Shown in pieces: positions 37,994-46,974 of a DNA stretch of 64,000 nucleotides. How positions within the stretch are numbered: the stretch's first letter is position 1; the number at the start of each line of letters is the position of its first letter. Source of the DNA: Chitinophaga deserti. Lineage in GTDB: Bacteria > Bacteroidota > Bacteroidia > Chitinophagales > Chitinophagaceae. The position numbers and the translations under genes are program-made. Location of the stretch: contig NZ_QFFK01000002.1 of the NCBI RefSeq assembly GCF_003149455.1, forward strand, positions 248,001 through 312,000, in the 5' to 3' direction. The notes under the pieces are model-generated. The model was not told where the DNA came from and did not search any database. It saw nothing but the letters and a program-made list of their open reading frames with translations.

Positions 37994-38842
37994 TTACTCT
38001 GTGTCCTGGATCCGCTTCAGCTGTTCATTGTGAAATGCCTGCATGATGGACCGTTGTTTGTCTTTTAATTCCTGTGCCGTTAGTTTTTGCGCGTCACCGG
38101 GCAGTTGTGGCGCATCTGCTACGGGTTTCAGTTCTACTTTCTTCGCTGTATACGACCGTTTGCTGCTTTCCAGTGCCAGCACCACACCTTCGGGGGGCCA
38201 CACTCCGTTTACGGGAGAAAACAACATGGGTATATCTGTCGTATACCAGATTACAAAAGATTCCTCGCCTACGTTGGCCGTTGCACGGTGGCAGCGGTAT
38301 CCGGCAATCGTTTTCGTTTTTCCGCTCGTTTTTATTTCTGCCGCGGGCTTGTACGGTTCTTCAGAATACCATACGCCGGTAACGGCAGAATCCTTCCGCT
38401 CGGTAAGCACCGAAAGGAACCTTTTATTTATAAGGTCAATATACGTGGCATTACTGACAGGCAGGCGCAGTGATGATGACCGGTCGCTCATTTGCGGTCC
38501 GGGGCCTCCTGCGGCAACCGCAGTAGCCGCAAAAGCGGCTTCCCCTCCGCCTCCCGGAGCCCCCAGGGTCATCCGGCGTATCATATTACCCCCGTTCTCC
38601 ATTTCCAGCCGGCCGAGCCCCCCGGCAAAGGTGAACGTCTGGGTGGTGGTAATGAGGTTCGGCATATCGGGCGGGGGCGTGTTGCTGGAGGTAACCGACC
38701 CGTCGGCCCCACGCATCACCATCCTGAACTGACCCGCTTCCAGTTTCGAATTCACCTCATATTCAATCACTCCGGATGGCTGCTGCGCCATTGCGGCAGC
38801 GGAGAAAGTAAGGCCCGCCGCCAGTAGTACGATCGTTTTCAT
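37994..38842 (-). CDS. GLPGLI family exported protein
   Basis: A 282-residue exported protein. The ATG at 38842 gives the signal peptide MKTIVLLAAGLTFSAAAMAQ. The GLPGLI-type segment is AGYRCHRATANVGEESFVIWYTTDIPMLFSPVNGVWPPEGVVLALE; the typical G-L-P-G-L-I is drifted to WPPEGVVL here. Preceding is WYSEEPYKPAAEIKTSGKTKTI. The family is often encoded with an outer-membrane barrel of the type that follows. Its promoter region is shared with the divergent histidine kinase gene (about 101 bp). Confidence 0.85.
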   Translation of the reverse strand: MKTIVLLAAGLTFSAAAMAQQPSGVIEYEVNSKLEAGQFRMVMRGADGSVTSSNTPPPDMPNLITTTQTFTFAGGLGRLEMENGGNMIRRMTLGAPGGGGEAAFAATAVAAGGPGPQMSDRSSSLRLPVSNATYIDLINKRFLSVLTERKDSAVTGVWYSEEPYKPAAEIKTSGKTKTIAGYRCHRATANVGEESFVIWYTTDIPMLFSPVNGVWPPEGVVLALESSKRSYTAKKVELKPVADAPQLPGDAQKLTAQELKDKQRSIMQAFHNEQLKRIQDTE

Positions 38843-38884
38843 GGCTTTTTTCTGTAAAGATGACGCAGTAAGGCCGCCCGGAGG

Positions 38885-38919
38885 GTTAACCACTCATAAC
38901 GTTTGTTAATTAGTGTTAA
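38885..38919. promoter_or_regulatory. 10-bp phased GTTAA repeats between the GLPGLI and histidine kinase genes
   Basis: GTTAA occurs at 38885, 38905 and 38915, with CATAA at 38895, so four like pentamers are spaced exactly 10 bp. OmpR-family regulators bind direct repeats at 10-11 bp spacing. This makes the tract a candidate site for the response regulator at 40458. It is 25 bases upstream of the kinase start codon (38944). Confidence 0.5.
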
Positions 38920-38943
38920 GCGATTCACGGCCGTTGGGGCAGA

Positions 38944-40461
38944 ATGAATAGCTTTACACCCATGCGCCACCGTATCAGAAACATCCTCGTACTCATGTCT
39001 GCCTGTATCATCGGCATCCTGGCCCTGCAAGGGTACTGGCTGTACCAGTCGTACCAGATACGGCTGCAGGAATTCCAGCGCGATACCAACGAAGCCCTCC
39101 GTACTGCAGTTTTTCACAAACAGTTCGGGGATGCCGGTAAAGTACTCGGCCAGGCTAAATTCAGTTTCACGTTCAATACTACTGCAGACAGTACTCCTGC
39201 TGTTGCCGCCCTGCCGGTGCATGTGGAACATTTTGAGGGAGACTCTGTAAACGTCGGTATCGCCGGCGGCACCATGATACGTAAAGGCATCGTAACTGCA
39301 GCTCCCGGAGTTCCCGCTACCGCCATGGAAGAATTTGTGGAAGCCGGCGCCGATGGCAACGTGCGATACCGCATGCTCCGCAGAGATACCAATGTAAAAC
39401 GCCTTACCGATACCCTTTCCCGCCAGATATCCGATGTGCTCGTACGCAGGAACTTTTACCGCAACACCCTCACCATCGATCAGCTGGACAGCCTTTACCG
39501 CGCAGAGCTCGTTAACCGGGGCATCTTTACCAACTTCCGCCTCGATACCCTGAAGGCTGTGCCGGCAAAAACGCTGAGCTTTAAAAAGTCGCCCCTCCGC
39601 ACGGGCGTAATCCCCTTTAATCCTGTCAACAACGTATTTGTATCCGCAGAGTTCGAAAGCCCCATGCCATTCATTTTAGGTAAAATGACCGGGAGCCTCA
39701 CCGCTTCTGCCGTTTTACTCCTGCTCACCGTATGCTCGTTCCTGTATATGCTCCGCACCATCCTCCGGCAGAAAAGGCTCTCCGAAGTAAGGAACGATTT
39801 TATCAATAACATGACCCATGAGCTGAAGACCCCGATTGCCACAGTGTCTGCAGCAGTAGAGGCGCTGGAACGTTTCAACGCCCTCGACGATCCGAATAAA
39901 ACCGCTACCTACCTCCGTATTTCCCGCCAGGAACTCCAGCGCCTGGGCGACCTCGTGGAGAAAGTGCTCCATATCGCCGCAGAAGAAAAGGAAGACGTAG
40001 CCCTCCAGATAGAAACCACAGACCTGAATGATATCATCGCCGATATCATTTCCAACCATCGCCTTAAATCCTCCAAGAAAACTGATTTCACGTACACACT
40101 ATTATCCGACCCGCTCATCCAGGCCGATCCCACCCATCTTTCCCATGCCATCAACAACCTGGTGGATAATGCTATCAAATATTCGCACGACCATGTTGAA
40201 ATAACCATACAGGTGGTACGCCGGCCGGGATGGGTGCGCATCACCGTGAAAGATAATGGCATCGGCATCCCCCATGCGTATCAGCATAATGTGTTCGAGA
40301 AATTCTTCCGTGTACCTTCGGGCAATCTGCATAATGTAAAAGGATTCGGGCTGGGCCTGAGTTATGTGAAGAAGATCGCAGAAAAGCATGGCGGTACCAT
40401 CAAAGTAAAAAGCGAACCCGATAAGGGCAGCGAGTTTCAACTGGAAATACCCGCAGCATGA
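38944..40461 (+). CDS. Membrane sensor histidine kinase
   Basis: A 505-residue kinase. Two membrane segments (about residues 12-32 and 245-268) flank a periplasmic sensor domain of about 210 residues that I do not recognise. The HisKA box is MTHELKTPIATVSAAVEAL, with the phosphorylated His near residue 290. The ATPase domain shows the N box NLVDNAIKYS, the G1 box DNGIGIP, the F box FEKFFRV and the G2 box GFGLGLSYVKKIAEKHGG. The stop overlaps the regulator start as ATGA. It probably senses an envelope signal and controls the adjacent GLPGLI/barrel operon. Confidence 0.93.
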   Translation: MNSFTPMRHRIRNILVLMSACIIGILALQGYWLYQSYQIRLQEFQRDTNEALRTAVFHKQFGDAGKVLGQAKFSFTFNTTADSTPAVAALPVHVEHFEGDSVNVGIAGGTMIRKGIVTAAPGVPATAMEEFVEAGADGNVRYRMLRRDTNVKRLTDTLSRQISDVLVRRNFYRNTLTIDQLDSLYRAELVNRGIFTNFRLDTLKAVPAKTLSFKKSPLRTGVIPFNPVNNVFVSAEFESPMPFILGKMTGSLTASAVLLLLTVCSFLYMLRTILRQKRLSEVRNDFINNMTHELKTPIATVSAAVEALERFNALDDPNKTATYLRISRQELQRLGDLVEKVLHIAAEEKEDVALQIETTDLNDIIADIISNHRLKSSKKTDFTYTLLSDPLIQADPTHLSHAINNLVDNAIKYSHDHVEITIQVVRRPGWVRITVKDNGIGIPHAYQHNVFEKFFRVPSGNLHNVKGFGLGLSYVKKIAEKHGGTIKVKSEPDKGSEFQLEIPAA

Positions 40462-41153
40462 ACCAACAGCCAACGATATTACTGATAGAAGACGAATGGC
40501 AGCTTGCTCAGATCGTTAAAGACAGTCTTGAAACTCGCGGTTTCCGCATGCTCACGGCTACAGACGGGGAGGAAGGCCTGCGCCTCTTCCGCCAGCAAAA
40601 GCCTGATGTGATTGTGCTGGATGTTATGATGCCACGCATGGATGGCTTCACCCTCGCGGCAGAGATCCGCAAAACCGATAAGCAGATCCCCATTATTTTC
40701 CTCACCGCCAAATCCCAGACGGCCGATGTGGTAAAGGGCTTCGAACTCGGCGGGAACGATTACCTGAAAAAGCCTTTCAGTATGGACGAGCTCATCGTCC
40801 GCATACGCTCGCTGCTGGCTCGTTTCAACGGACAGGCGGCACCAATGCCTCCGGAGGCGGATGAGATCATCATCGGCCAGTTCGTATTCAGCGCACCCAA
40901 ACAAACCCTCACCCGCAACGGGTACACGGAGTACCTGTCGCACCGCGAATCTGAAGTGCTGTTGAGATTATGCCGTCATAAAAATCAGGTGATGGAGCGC
41001 CGCCCCGTATTGCTCGACCTCTGGGGCGACGATAACTTCTTCAACGCACGCAGCATGGATGTGTTCATCACTAAACTGCGCAGGTATCTGAAAGAGGATC
41101 CTAAGATTCAGATCGTCAATATCCGTGGGGTTGGGTATAAGTTGATTAGCTGA
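40458..41153 (+). CDS. OmpR-family response regulator
   Basis: A 231-residue regulator. The receiver domain has the acidic pocket near ILLIEDEWQ, the phosphoacceptor Asp in IVLDVMMPRMDG and the conserved Lys in YLKKPFSMDEL. The C-terminal winged helix (about residues 140-231) ends RSMDVFITKLRRYLKEDPKIQIVNIRGVGYKLIS, the usual OmpR/PhoB recognition helix and wing. It is co-transcribed with the kinase. Ten-bp spaced repeats upstream of the kinase are a plausible binding site. Confidence 0.94.
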   Translation: MNQQPTILLIEDEWQLAQIVKDSLETRGFRMLTATDGEEGLRLFRQQKPDVIVLDVMMPRMDGFTLAAEIRKTDKQIPIIFLTAKSQTADVVKGFELGGNDYLKKPFSMDELIVRIRSLLARFNGQAAPMPPEADEIIIGQFVFSAPKQTLTRNGYTEYLSHRESEVLLRLCRHKNQVMERRPVLLDLWGDDNFFNARSMDVFITKLRRYLKEDPKIQIVNIRGVGYKLIS

Positions 41154-44100
41154 AGAGGTAGAGCACGTCTTCTTTGGTGAGCTTCTTGATGAACCCGGTA
41201 TCGTCGGCAATAATGTCTTTCACCAGCGATTTCTTCCGTTCCTGCAGTTCCAGGATTTTCTCCTCCACCGTGTCTTTACAGATCATTCGGTAAGCGAAGA
41301 TGTTCTTCGTTTGCCCGATACGGTGCGTACGGTCGATAGCCTGTTGTTCCACCGCGGGGTTCCACCAGGGGTCCACGATATAAACATAGTCTGCCGCCGT
41401 GAGGTTAAGACCCACACCACCTGCTTTCAGGGAAATAAGGAATACGCGGCACTCCTCATTGTTCTGGAAGTTCTGGATGGCGCGCTCCCTGTCCATAGTG
41501 GAAGTAGAGCCGTCGAAATACTCATAAGGGATCTTCTGGTGCGCGAGCCTGTCTTTAATAAGGCCCAGCATACCAAGGAACTGGCTGAACACCAGTACTT
41601 TGTGGTTACTGATATTCTCAGAGATCTCACGCGTAAGCTCATGGAGCTTCACGGAGTGGTTGGGATATTTCTCTGTTTCATTGAGGATAGCGGGTGAGTC
41701 GCATATCTGGCGGAGCTTCATAAGCCCCTGCAGAATGGTAAGCTGGCTGCGTTCCATACCCTGATCTTCTATCACACCCAATATCTTAGAGCGGTAGGAG
41801 TTGCGGTAAGCGTCGTAAATATGGCGCTGCTCCGGATCCATTTCGCAGAAGATAACCGTTTCGATCTTCTCCGGCAGGTCTTTTGCCACCTGTTCTTTTG
41901 TTCTGCGGAGTATGAAAGGATAGATGAGCTTCTTGAGGTGATCTTTCCTTTCCTGATCCTGGAACTTATCGATAGGTGTGGCAAATTCATTACGGAAGAA
42001 GTCTACACTGCCGAGCATCCCCGGGTTGAGGAAGTTCATCTGCGCGTAGATATCGAAAGTGTTGTTCTGCATGGGCGTACCCGAAAGCGCTATCCTGTTG
42101 CGGGTATTGAGCAACTGGGCTGCTTTGGTTACTTTAGACTGGGGGTTCTTGATCGCCTGCGATTCATCAAGTATCACATAGTCGAAATCGATCTTCATGA
42201 GCAGCTGCACATCACTGCGGAGCGTGCCGTAGGTGGTGATGATGATATCGAAGGCTCCCAGCTCTTCCGAAATACGGAGGCGGGCAGGACCGTGGTGGAT
42301 ATGATAAGTGATTTCCGGCGTGAACTTCTTGATCTCGTTCTCCCAGTTATAGATCAGCGTGGTGGGGCAAACCACCAGCATGGTAGCTTTATCGTGCGTG
42401 TTTTTATAATGCTGGATGAAGGTGAGGGCCTGTACGGTTTTACCAAGACCCATATCATCCGCCAATATACCTCCCCACTTCACCTCATCAAGGTAATTGA
42501 GCCACTGGAAGCCGCTTTCCTGGTAAGGGCGAAGGTTTGCTTTCAGGTTGGCCGGCAGGGGCTGGTTACGGATCTCATCAAACTTCAGCAGTTTACGCCG
42601 CTTTTCGTCCAGCTCTGCGAGTACGGCATCATCATCAATGAACTCATACAGCTCATCGATCACTGAGAAGTTGTACTTGCTCAGTTTGAGGCCGGCGCCT
42701 TTATCTTTTTCTTCCCCTATTTTAAAGAGGAGGGAATATTTCTTCAGCCATTCTTCCGGCAGCAGTCCGAGAGAACCATCTGCCAGCTGTACGTAATTCT
42801 GTTTATTAGCCAGCGCCCGTTTGATATCACGGATGCCTACTTTCTGATCGCCATACACTACTTCCACCTGCGCGTCAAACCAGTCTATACCGGAACTGAT
42901 CTGCAGATTGGTAACGGGTTTGGAAGCAGAGAACCTGAAGTTGCGCAGCTGCTCGAAGCCAAACACGCGGACGTCCATTTCCTTCAGGGCGTCGAAGAAG
43001 AGGAAGAACCAGTTGTTCTTGAGCGCTTCTTTGGCACGGAGGAAGAAATAGTTGTAGTTGCTGTTAATGGCGAAGTTGGTATGCAGTGCGCGGATGCGGT
43101 TCACGAAGTTATCTTCCGCTTCCTTGTTCCGGTGGATGACCAGTACTTTGCTGCCTTCCTGAACGGTAATGCGCGTTTCATCGTTCCACTCCACATCGTG
43201 CCCATGATAGGAGAAGGCAGGCTGGATAACGAATGTTTCCCCCATTTCCTTGAGGTACACACGGCATTCGGGAATAATATCGTCTACCTCTGCCAGCAGG
43301 GATGCGTCGTATTGCACGGCGTAATCCTTACCCAGCGGGAGGATGGCTTCTTTCAGAAAATCCTGCCATTCTTCGCTCCGGACGCGGAGGGAATTATTCT
43401 CCTGGTATTGCAGCAGGTGAATGGAATCTTTAGGATTCGCGAAGTAATGGATGGTATTGTTATAAAGGAACAACAATGGGCTGGCCCACTGGTTGGCCGA
43501 TACGTTTACGGATTCGCCTTCAATATCCACCCAGGCAGTTACTTCCACATGATCGCCGGCGTTACCCGCTTTGAAGTAAGGCTTCAGGGGATCACCTGAT
43601 ACCTGCAGCTGCTGGAGGTTCTTGGTTTTGAACGGCTGCCCGTCGCGCAGGATAAATACGAGGCGGTGCTCTGCAAGCATCGGGAACAGCTTGGCCAGCT
43701 TGGGCTGTAGGTATTCCACGATGAGTTCCATGGTTTCCATGGGCAGGCCCGATTCGCTTTCGTGCATGATGTTTTCCCAGATACCTGCGAAAGGAGAATT
43801 CTTATTGAGATACTTATTGACTTCGCTATGCTGCAGCTTACGGACGGGTGAGATCAGGTCGCGGTCTCTTTCCTTGAAAAGGTAAAAGTCCACATACTTA
43901 CCAAGATCTATCCGGTTAACCAGTGAAACGAATTCGGTTTCTTCCTCGTTGGCATCGCCGCTCACCAGTTCCATCTGGAAGTAGGGGAACAGTTTATCGT
44001 TGGCATTGAGCACCACGCCCAAACGCCGTGTAACGGTGAGCGTTTCTTCCGGCTCAGGGGTATCCATTTTAGTAGCGGCCACTGTTTCCACCTTTTTAAT

Positions 44101-44877
44101 GGTGGGGTCCAGTACGCGCAGGAAGGGTTTACCGTTGAGGTAGGAGAAGGCGAATTTGCCCTCCAGGGCATCGCTGAGGGAATAACCGTAAGAGGAAAGG
44201 AGCTTGTTCTTTTCTTTATCCCAGTTACGGAGCGTATCAAAATAGAAAGGGCCGTGGGCAGTGAGGAGCTGCAGGAATAATGCAGTCTTGTGAATACAGA
44301 GCGGATGCTCATGCTCATCACAGGTGCAATGCGTATCAAAGTTACGCTCTTCGTTGCGCTGCAGGATTAGGGGATACTTCTTCCCGTCAGCTTTTAGTTC
44401 GGCTTCTACTTTTTCGTCTTTGGCGGATTTGATAACAGCCTGTGTTTTACGCAGGATGCGGTCGGCCTCAGAGATAATATGATTGGATGTCAGCAGTTTG
44501 ATGGTCTTGAGGTCTATCGACTTCATTTTGATCAATGTATGCTGCTGATCGTATTGTGTATCGAAAGCGTCGAAATGATTTCTGTCCAGCATTTCCTGGA
44601 GCTGGAAAAGGGCGGCGGCTTCGTGGCGGCAAATGTCTCCCAGGTTATAGGGGCATTGGCAGCGCACGCTCATGGTAGCCGGCTCGTTATATTTACTGAT
44701 GGTTACTTTATAGTAGTTGGCATGTGTATCGCTCTTTACCCGGAAAGAAGCGGAGCGCAATACCGGATCACCTTCCAGCAGTTCTACACCGCCGGTGGCG
44801 AATATGCGTTTCCCCCTCCGGATCACCTCGTCAGTGCCGTTATTATATACATATTTTAATAAGTGGGGTAGCGACAT
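41146..44877 (-). CDS. SNF2/RapA-type helicase with two SWIM zinc fingers
   Basis: A 1243-residue SNF2-family ATPase. The N-terminal third has two SWIM-type zinc motifs (CxC...CxH): RCQCPYNLGDICRHEA (about residues 72-87) and HCTCDEHEHPLCIHKTA (about 185-200). The motor domain begins about residue 780: ADDMGLGKTVQALTFI is Walker A, LDESQAIKNPQSK the DExx box, RIALSGTPMQNN motif III. The second lobe holds VLVFSQFLGML, SLKAGGVGLNLTAADYVYIVDPWWNPAVE and AIDRTHRIGQTK. It is a cytoplasmic DNA- or protein-DNA remodelling translocase; the SWIM fingers may target DNA or RNA polymerase. Its 3' end overlaps the regulator gene by 8 bp. Confidence 0.94.
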   Translation of the reverse strand: MSLPHLLKYVYNNGTDEVIRRGKRIFATGGVELLEGDPVLRSASFRVKSDTHANYYKVTISKYNEPATMSVRCQCPYNLGDICRHEAAALFQLQEMLDRNHFDAFDTQYDQQHTLIKMKSIDLKTIKLLTSNHIISEADRILRKTQAVIKSAKDEKVEAELKADGKKYPLILQRNEERNFDTHCTCDEHEHPLCIHKTALFLQLLTAHGPFYFDTLRNWDKEKNKLLSSYGYSLSDALEGKFAFSYLNGKPFLRVLDPTIKKVETVAATKMDTPEPEETLTVTRRLGVVLNANDKLFPYFQMELVSGDANEEETEFVSLVNRIDLGKYVDFYLFKERDRDLISPVRKLQHSEVNKYLNKNSPFAGIWENIMHESESGLPMETMELIVEYLQPKLAKLFPMLAEHRLVFILRDGQPFKTKNLQQLQVSGDPLKPYFKAGNAGDHVEVTAWVDIEGESVNVSANQWASPLLFLYNNTIHYFANPKDSIHLLQYQENNSLRVRSEEWQDFLKEAILPLGKDYAVQYDASLLAEVDDIIPECRVYLKEMGETFVIQPAFSYHGHDVEWNDETRITVQEGSKVLVIHRNKEAEDNFVNRIRALHTNFAINSNYNYFFLRAKEALKNNWFFLFFDALKEMDVRVFGFEQLRNFRFSASKPVTNLQISSGIDWFDAQVEVVYGDQKVGIRDIKRALANKQNYVQLADGSLGLLPEEWLKKYSLLFKIGEEKDKGAGLKLSKYNFSVIDELYEFIDDDAVLAELDEKRRKLLKFDEIRNQPLPANLKANLRPYQESGFQWLNYLDEVKWGGILADDMGLGKTVQALTFIQHYKNTHDKATMLVVCPTTLIYNWENEIKKFTPEITYHIHHGPARLRISEELGAFDIIITTYGTLRSDVQLLMKIDFDYVILDESQAIKNPQSKVTKAAQLLNTRNRIALSGTPMQNNTFDIYAQMNFLNPGMLGSVDFFRNEFATPIDKFQDQERKDHLKKLIYPFILRRTKEQVAKDLPEKIETVIFCEMDPEQRHIYDAYRNSYRSKILGVIEDQGMERSQLTILQGLMKLRQICDSPAILNETEKYPNHSVKLHELTREISENISNHKVLVFSQFLGMLGLIKDRLAHQKIPYEYFDGSTSTMDRERAIQNFQNNEECRVFLISLKAGGVGLNLTAADYVYIVDPWWNPAVEQQAIDRTHRIGQTKNIFAYRMICKDTVEEKILELQERKKSLVKDIIADDTGFIKKLTKEDVLYLFS

Positions 44878-45106
44878 GCTTTTCTTGTGATTGCCTCCTT
44901 TTGTATAAGCCGGGGTTATGAGACATTTGGCGCTGCCTGGTTCTACACTCGATTCTTCTGTTAAAACTTACACTGATCTGTACAATGACGGCTCATAAAA
45001 AGGCAATCCACAAAAGTAAGCAAAAAAAATCGAAATGAAAGGCTGAAACGGTCCTTAATCCGGCCATATCACAAAAAAATGTACACCTCAAATGAAAAAA
45101 TATCCA

Positions 45107-45138
45107 TTGAGTACCGGGGGGTCTGCGGTGTACTTTTG
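45107..45138 (+). promoter_or_regulatory. Promoter of the DoxX gene
   Basis: TTG at 45107 and TACTTTTG at 45131-45138, with a 21-bp spacer, fit the Bacteroidota consensus TTG-N19-21-TAnnTTTG. The start codon is at 45153. Confidence 0.65.
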
Positions 45139-45152
45139 TATAAAATAATTCT

Positions 45153-45599
45153 ATGGGAAACACCCTTTCTATCAACGATTCTAAAGGCCTTAACTGGGGC
45201 CTCACAATTCTTCGCGTGGGCGTAGGCGTACTGTTCTTTATTTTCGGATGGCAAAAGCTCTCCGGAGGTGCTGAATTATGGACCATGATCGGCGGTTCCA
45301 TGAACTTCCTTGGTATTTCCTTCGCTCCAACGTTCTGGGGTTTAATGGCTTCCATTGCTGAATTCGCTGGCGGCCTTCTACTGGCCATCGGCCTCTTCAC
45401 CCGCTGGGCTTCCCTCTCGCTCGTGCTTACCATGATCGTGGCGGTAATCCTGAAAGCCAATACCGGCAGCGGACTGGCAGATGTATCCTCCCCGCTGATG
45501 GCATTGCTGATCACCCTCAGTTTCACATTGAACGGAGCCACCAACTGGTCAGTAGATAATTACCTGGCGCAAAAGAAACAATCCGGCGCACTGGCATAA
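45153..45599 (+). CDS. DoxX family inner-membrane protein
   Basis: A 148-residue protein with four membrane segments: LRVGVGVLFFIFGWQKL, MNFLGISFAPTFWGLMASI, FAGGLLLAIGLFTRWASLSLVLTMIVAVIL and PLMALLITLSFTLNGA. The pattern GLTILRVGVGVLFFxFGWQKLSGG matches DoxX/SURF4-like proteins, which in Bacteroidota are linked to quinone or redox stress, without a settled activity. It has its own promoter (45107-45138) and is followed by a bidirectional hairpin, so it is monocistronic. Confidence 0.88.
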   Translation: MGNTLSINDSKGLNWGLTILRVGVGVLFFIFGWQKLSGGAELWTMIGGSMNFLGISFAPTFWGLMASIAEFAGGLLLAIGLFTRWASLSLVLTMIVAVILKANTGSGLADVSSPLMALLITLSFTLNGATNWSVDNYLAQKKQSGALA

Positions 45600-45623
45600 C
45601 TGTCATTAAACCGGTACCAACCA

Positions 45624-45659
45624 AAAAGGGTGAGTTTTCATTATGAAACTCACCCTTTT
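45624..45659. terminator. Bidirectional terminator between doxX and comB
   Basis: A long A/T-flanked inverted repeat: AAAAGGGTGAGTTTTCAT (from 45624) pairs with ATGAAACTCACCCTTTT (to 45659). It has A runs on the 5' side and T runs on the 3' side, so it can end transcription from both the DoxX gene and the convergent comB gene. Confidence 0.85.
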
Positions 45660-45679
45660 ACGTGTATGCTTATTAGCAA

Positions 45680-46405
45680 TTATTTCTCTTTGATCAGCTC
45701 GCCGTTCTGCAGGATAGGCAGCACATTGGCTCCGTCTGGCGTAAGGCAGAAGCGGATATCTTCTTCCAGTCCATAGCGGGCCAGGCGCTGGAAGTGCGAG
45801 GCCTTCTTCATGAATCCGAAAAGATCGCCCTTCGCGCTATGGTACAGTGTTTCGGCAGCCAGTGCAGAGTCGCAGTTTACATCGAAATGTTCCTTGATGC
45901 GGCTCACCACAGCTCCGGCAAACAGCGTATCCTCCATATTCACCCTGTCTTTCCAGGCAGCACATCCCAAGATCACATTCTGCCCCTGGGAAATGAGGTA
46001 TTCGCAAACGGAAGAAATATTCGGGAACGATCCGGTAATGATCTGCACCGCGTCTTTCGCCATATGCAGCAGTTTGGTACCATTCGTTGTAGTCAGTACC
46101 AGTACTTTACCTTCAATAAACTCTACCGGGTACTCGAAAGGGGAATTGCCGTGCAGCAGCCCTTCAGCGATCTTACCGTCGCGCTCACCCGCAGTAATGG
46201 CGTTGAGCTGGCGGCCGATGTTCACACATTCTTCTACCGTGGCTACCGGTATCACTTTAGCGGCACCGTTGTGCAATGCAGTACAGATAGTAGAAGTGGC
46301 CCGCAATACATCAATGATCACCACAATACTGTTCTTAACATCGAACAGGTGCAGCAGTGCGGGCGACAGGCATACTTCAAGCCTGGGTTTAGTAGTCTCG
46401 CTCAT
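45680..46405 (-). CDS. comB: 2-phosphosulfolactate phosphatase family protein
   Basis: A 241-residue protein of the ComB family, which dephosphorylates 2-phosphosulfolactate to sulfolactate. Family stretches seen are VVIIDVLRATSTICTAL, LTTTNGTKLL, ILGCAAWKDRVNMEDTLFAGAVV and LARYGLEEDIRFCL. ComA and the later coenzyme M genes are absent nearby, and Bacteroidota do not make coenzyme M, so the role is likely in sulfonate or other phosphate-ester metabolism. It follows the SRPBCC gene by 10 bp, in an operon that may begin at gcvT. Confidence 0.87.
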   Translation of the reverse strand: MSETTKPRLEVCLSPALLHLFDVKNSIVVIIDVLRATSTICTALHNGAAKVIPVATVEECVNIGRQLNAITAGERDGKIAEGLLHGNSPFEYPVEFIEGKVLVLTTTNGTKLLHMAKDAVQIITGSFPNISSVCEYLISQGQNVILGCAAWKDRVNMEDTLFAGAVVSRIKEHFDVNCDSALAAETLYHSAKGDLFGFMKKASHFQRLARYGLEEDIRFCLTPDGANVLPILQNGELIKEK

Positions 46406-46415
46406 TCTTCTTTAT

Positions 46416-46889
46416 TTAATCAAGGATCACACGCCACTTTTCGCTCTCTGCGTATTCCTTGATGATTTGATTGCGTTGTTCCAGCAAACGGCGCATGTAT
46501 TTCCTCAGGTATAACTTCTCGAACCATTTCCCGAATACACCGTATGGCGTCCCGAATTCCATAATATCGATCATCACCGTTCCATTCTCGATTTCTTTGA
46601 AGAAATGTTCGTGCTTCATGTGCGTGAAGTCTCCCTGTTCCATTTCATCACAGAAAAAACCCGGCTTCTGCATGGAGGTGATCCTGGTGGTGAGCTCCCG
46701 GGTTTTGGCCAGGTGCTTTGCGCGCCAGGTCACCGTTTCATCGTATTCTATCAGCCCGTTGGTCCGCCCCCGTATAGCTTCTTCCTTAAGATGCGCCATA
46801 CTGCGCTTGTGCAGGGTGATGCTCCGGCTAAGGTCGAAGACCCGTAGCAACGGTGCATGAATGACCGTGGTCAGATGAATACTTGGCAT
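46416..46889 (-). CDS. SRPBCC (START-like) ligand-binding protein
   Basis: A 157-residue cytoplasmic protein of the SRPBCC/polyketide-cyclase fold. The N-terminal strand IHLTTVIHAPLLRVFDLSRSI and the segment GLIEYDETVTWRAKHLAKTRELTTRI are typical; the C-terminal helix is EKLYLRKYMRRLLEQRNQIIKEYAE. The family binds hydrophobic ligands; the ligand here is not indicated. It lies 85 bp downstream of gcvT and 10 bp upstream of comB on the same strand. Confidence 0.85.
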   Translation of the reverse strand: MPSIHLTTVIHAPLLRVFDLSRSITLHKRSMAHLKEEAIRGRTNGLIEYDETVTWRAKHLAKTRELTTRITSMQKPGFFCDEMEQGDFTHMKHEHFFKEIENGTVMIDIMEFGTPYGVFGKWFEKLYLRKYMRRLLEQRNQIIKEYAESEKWRVILD

Positions 46890-46974
46890 AGCGGTTATAC
46901 AATTTTAAAGATATGGTCTTATGGTTGTTGCAGTAACGCTGCGCCGGGCCGGATTGGTATGCCTTCCGCGGGAA

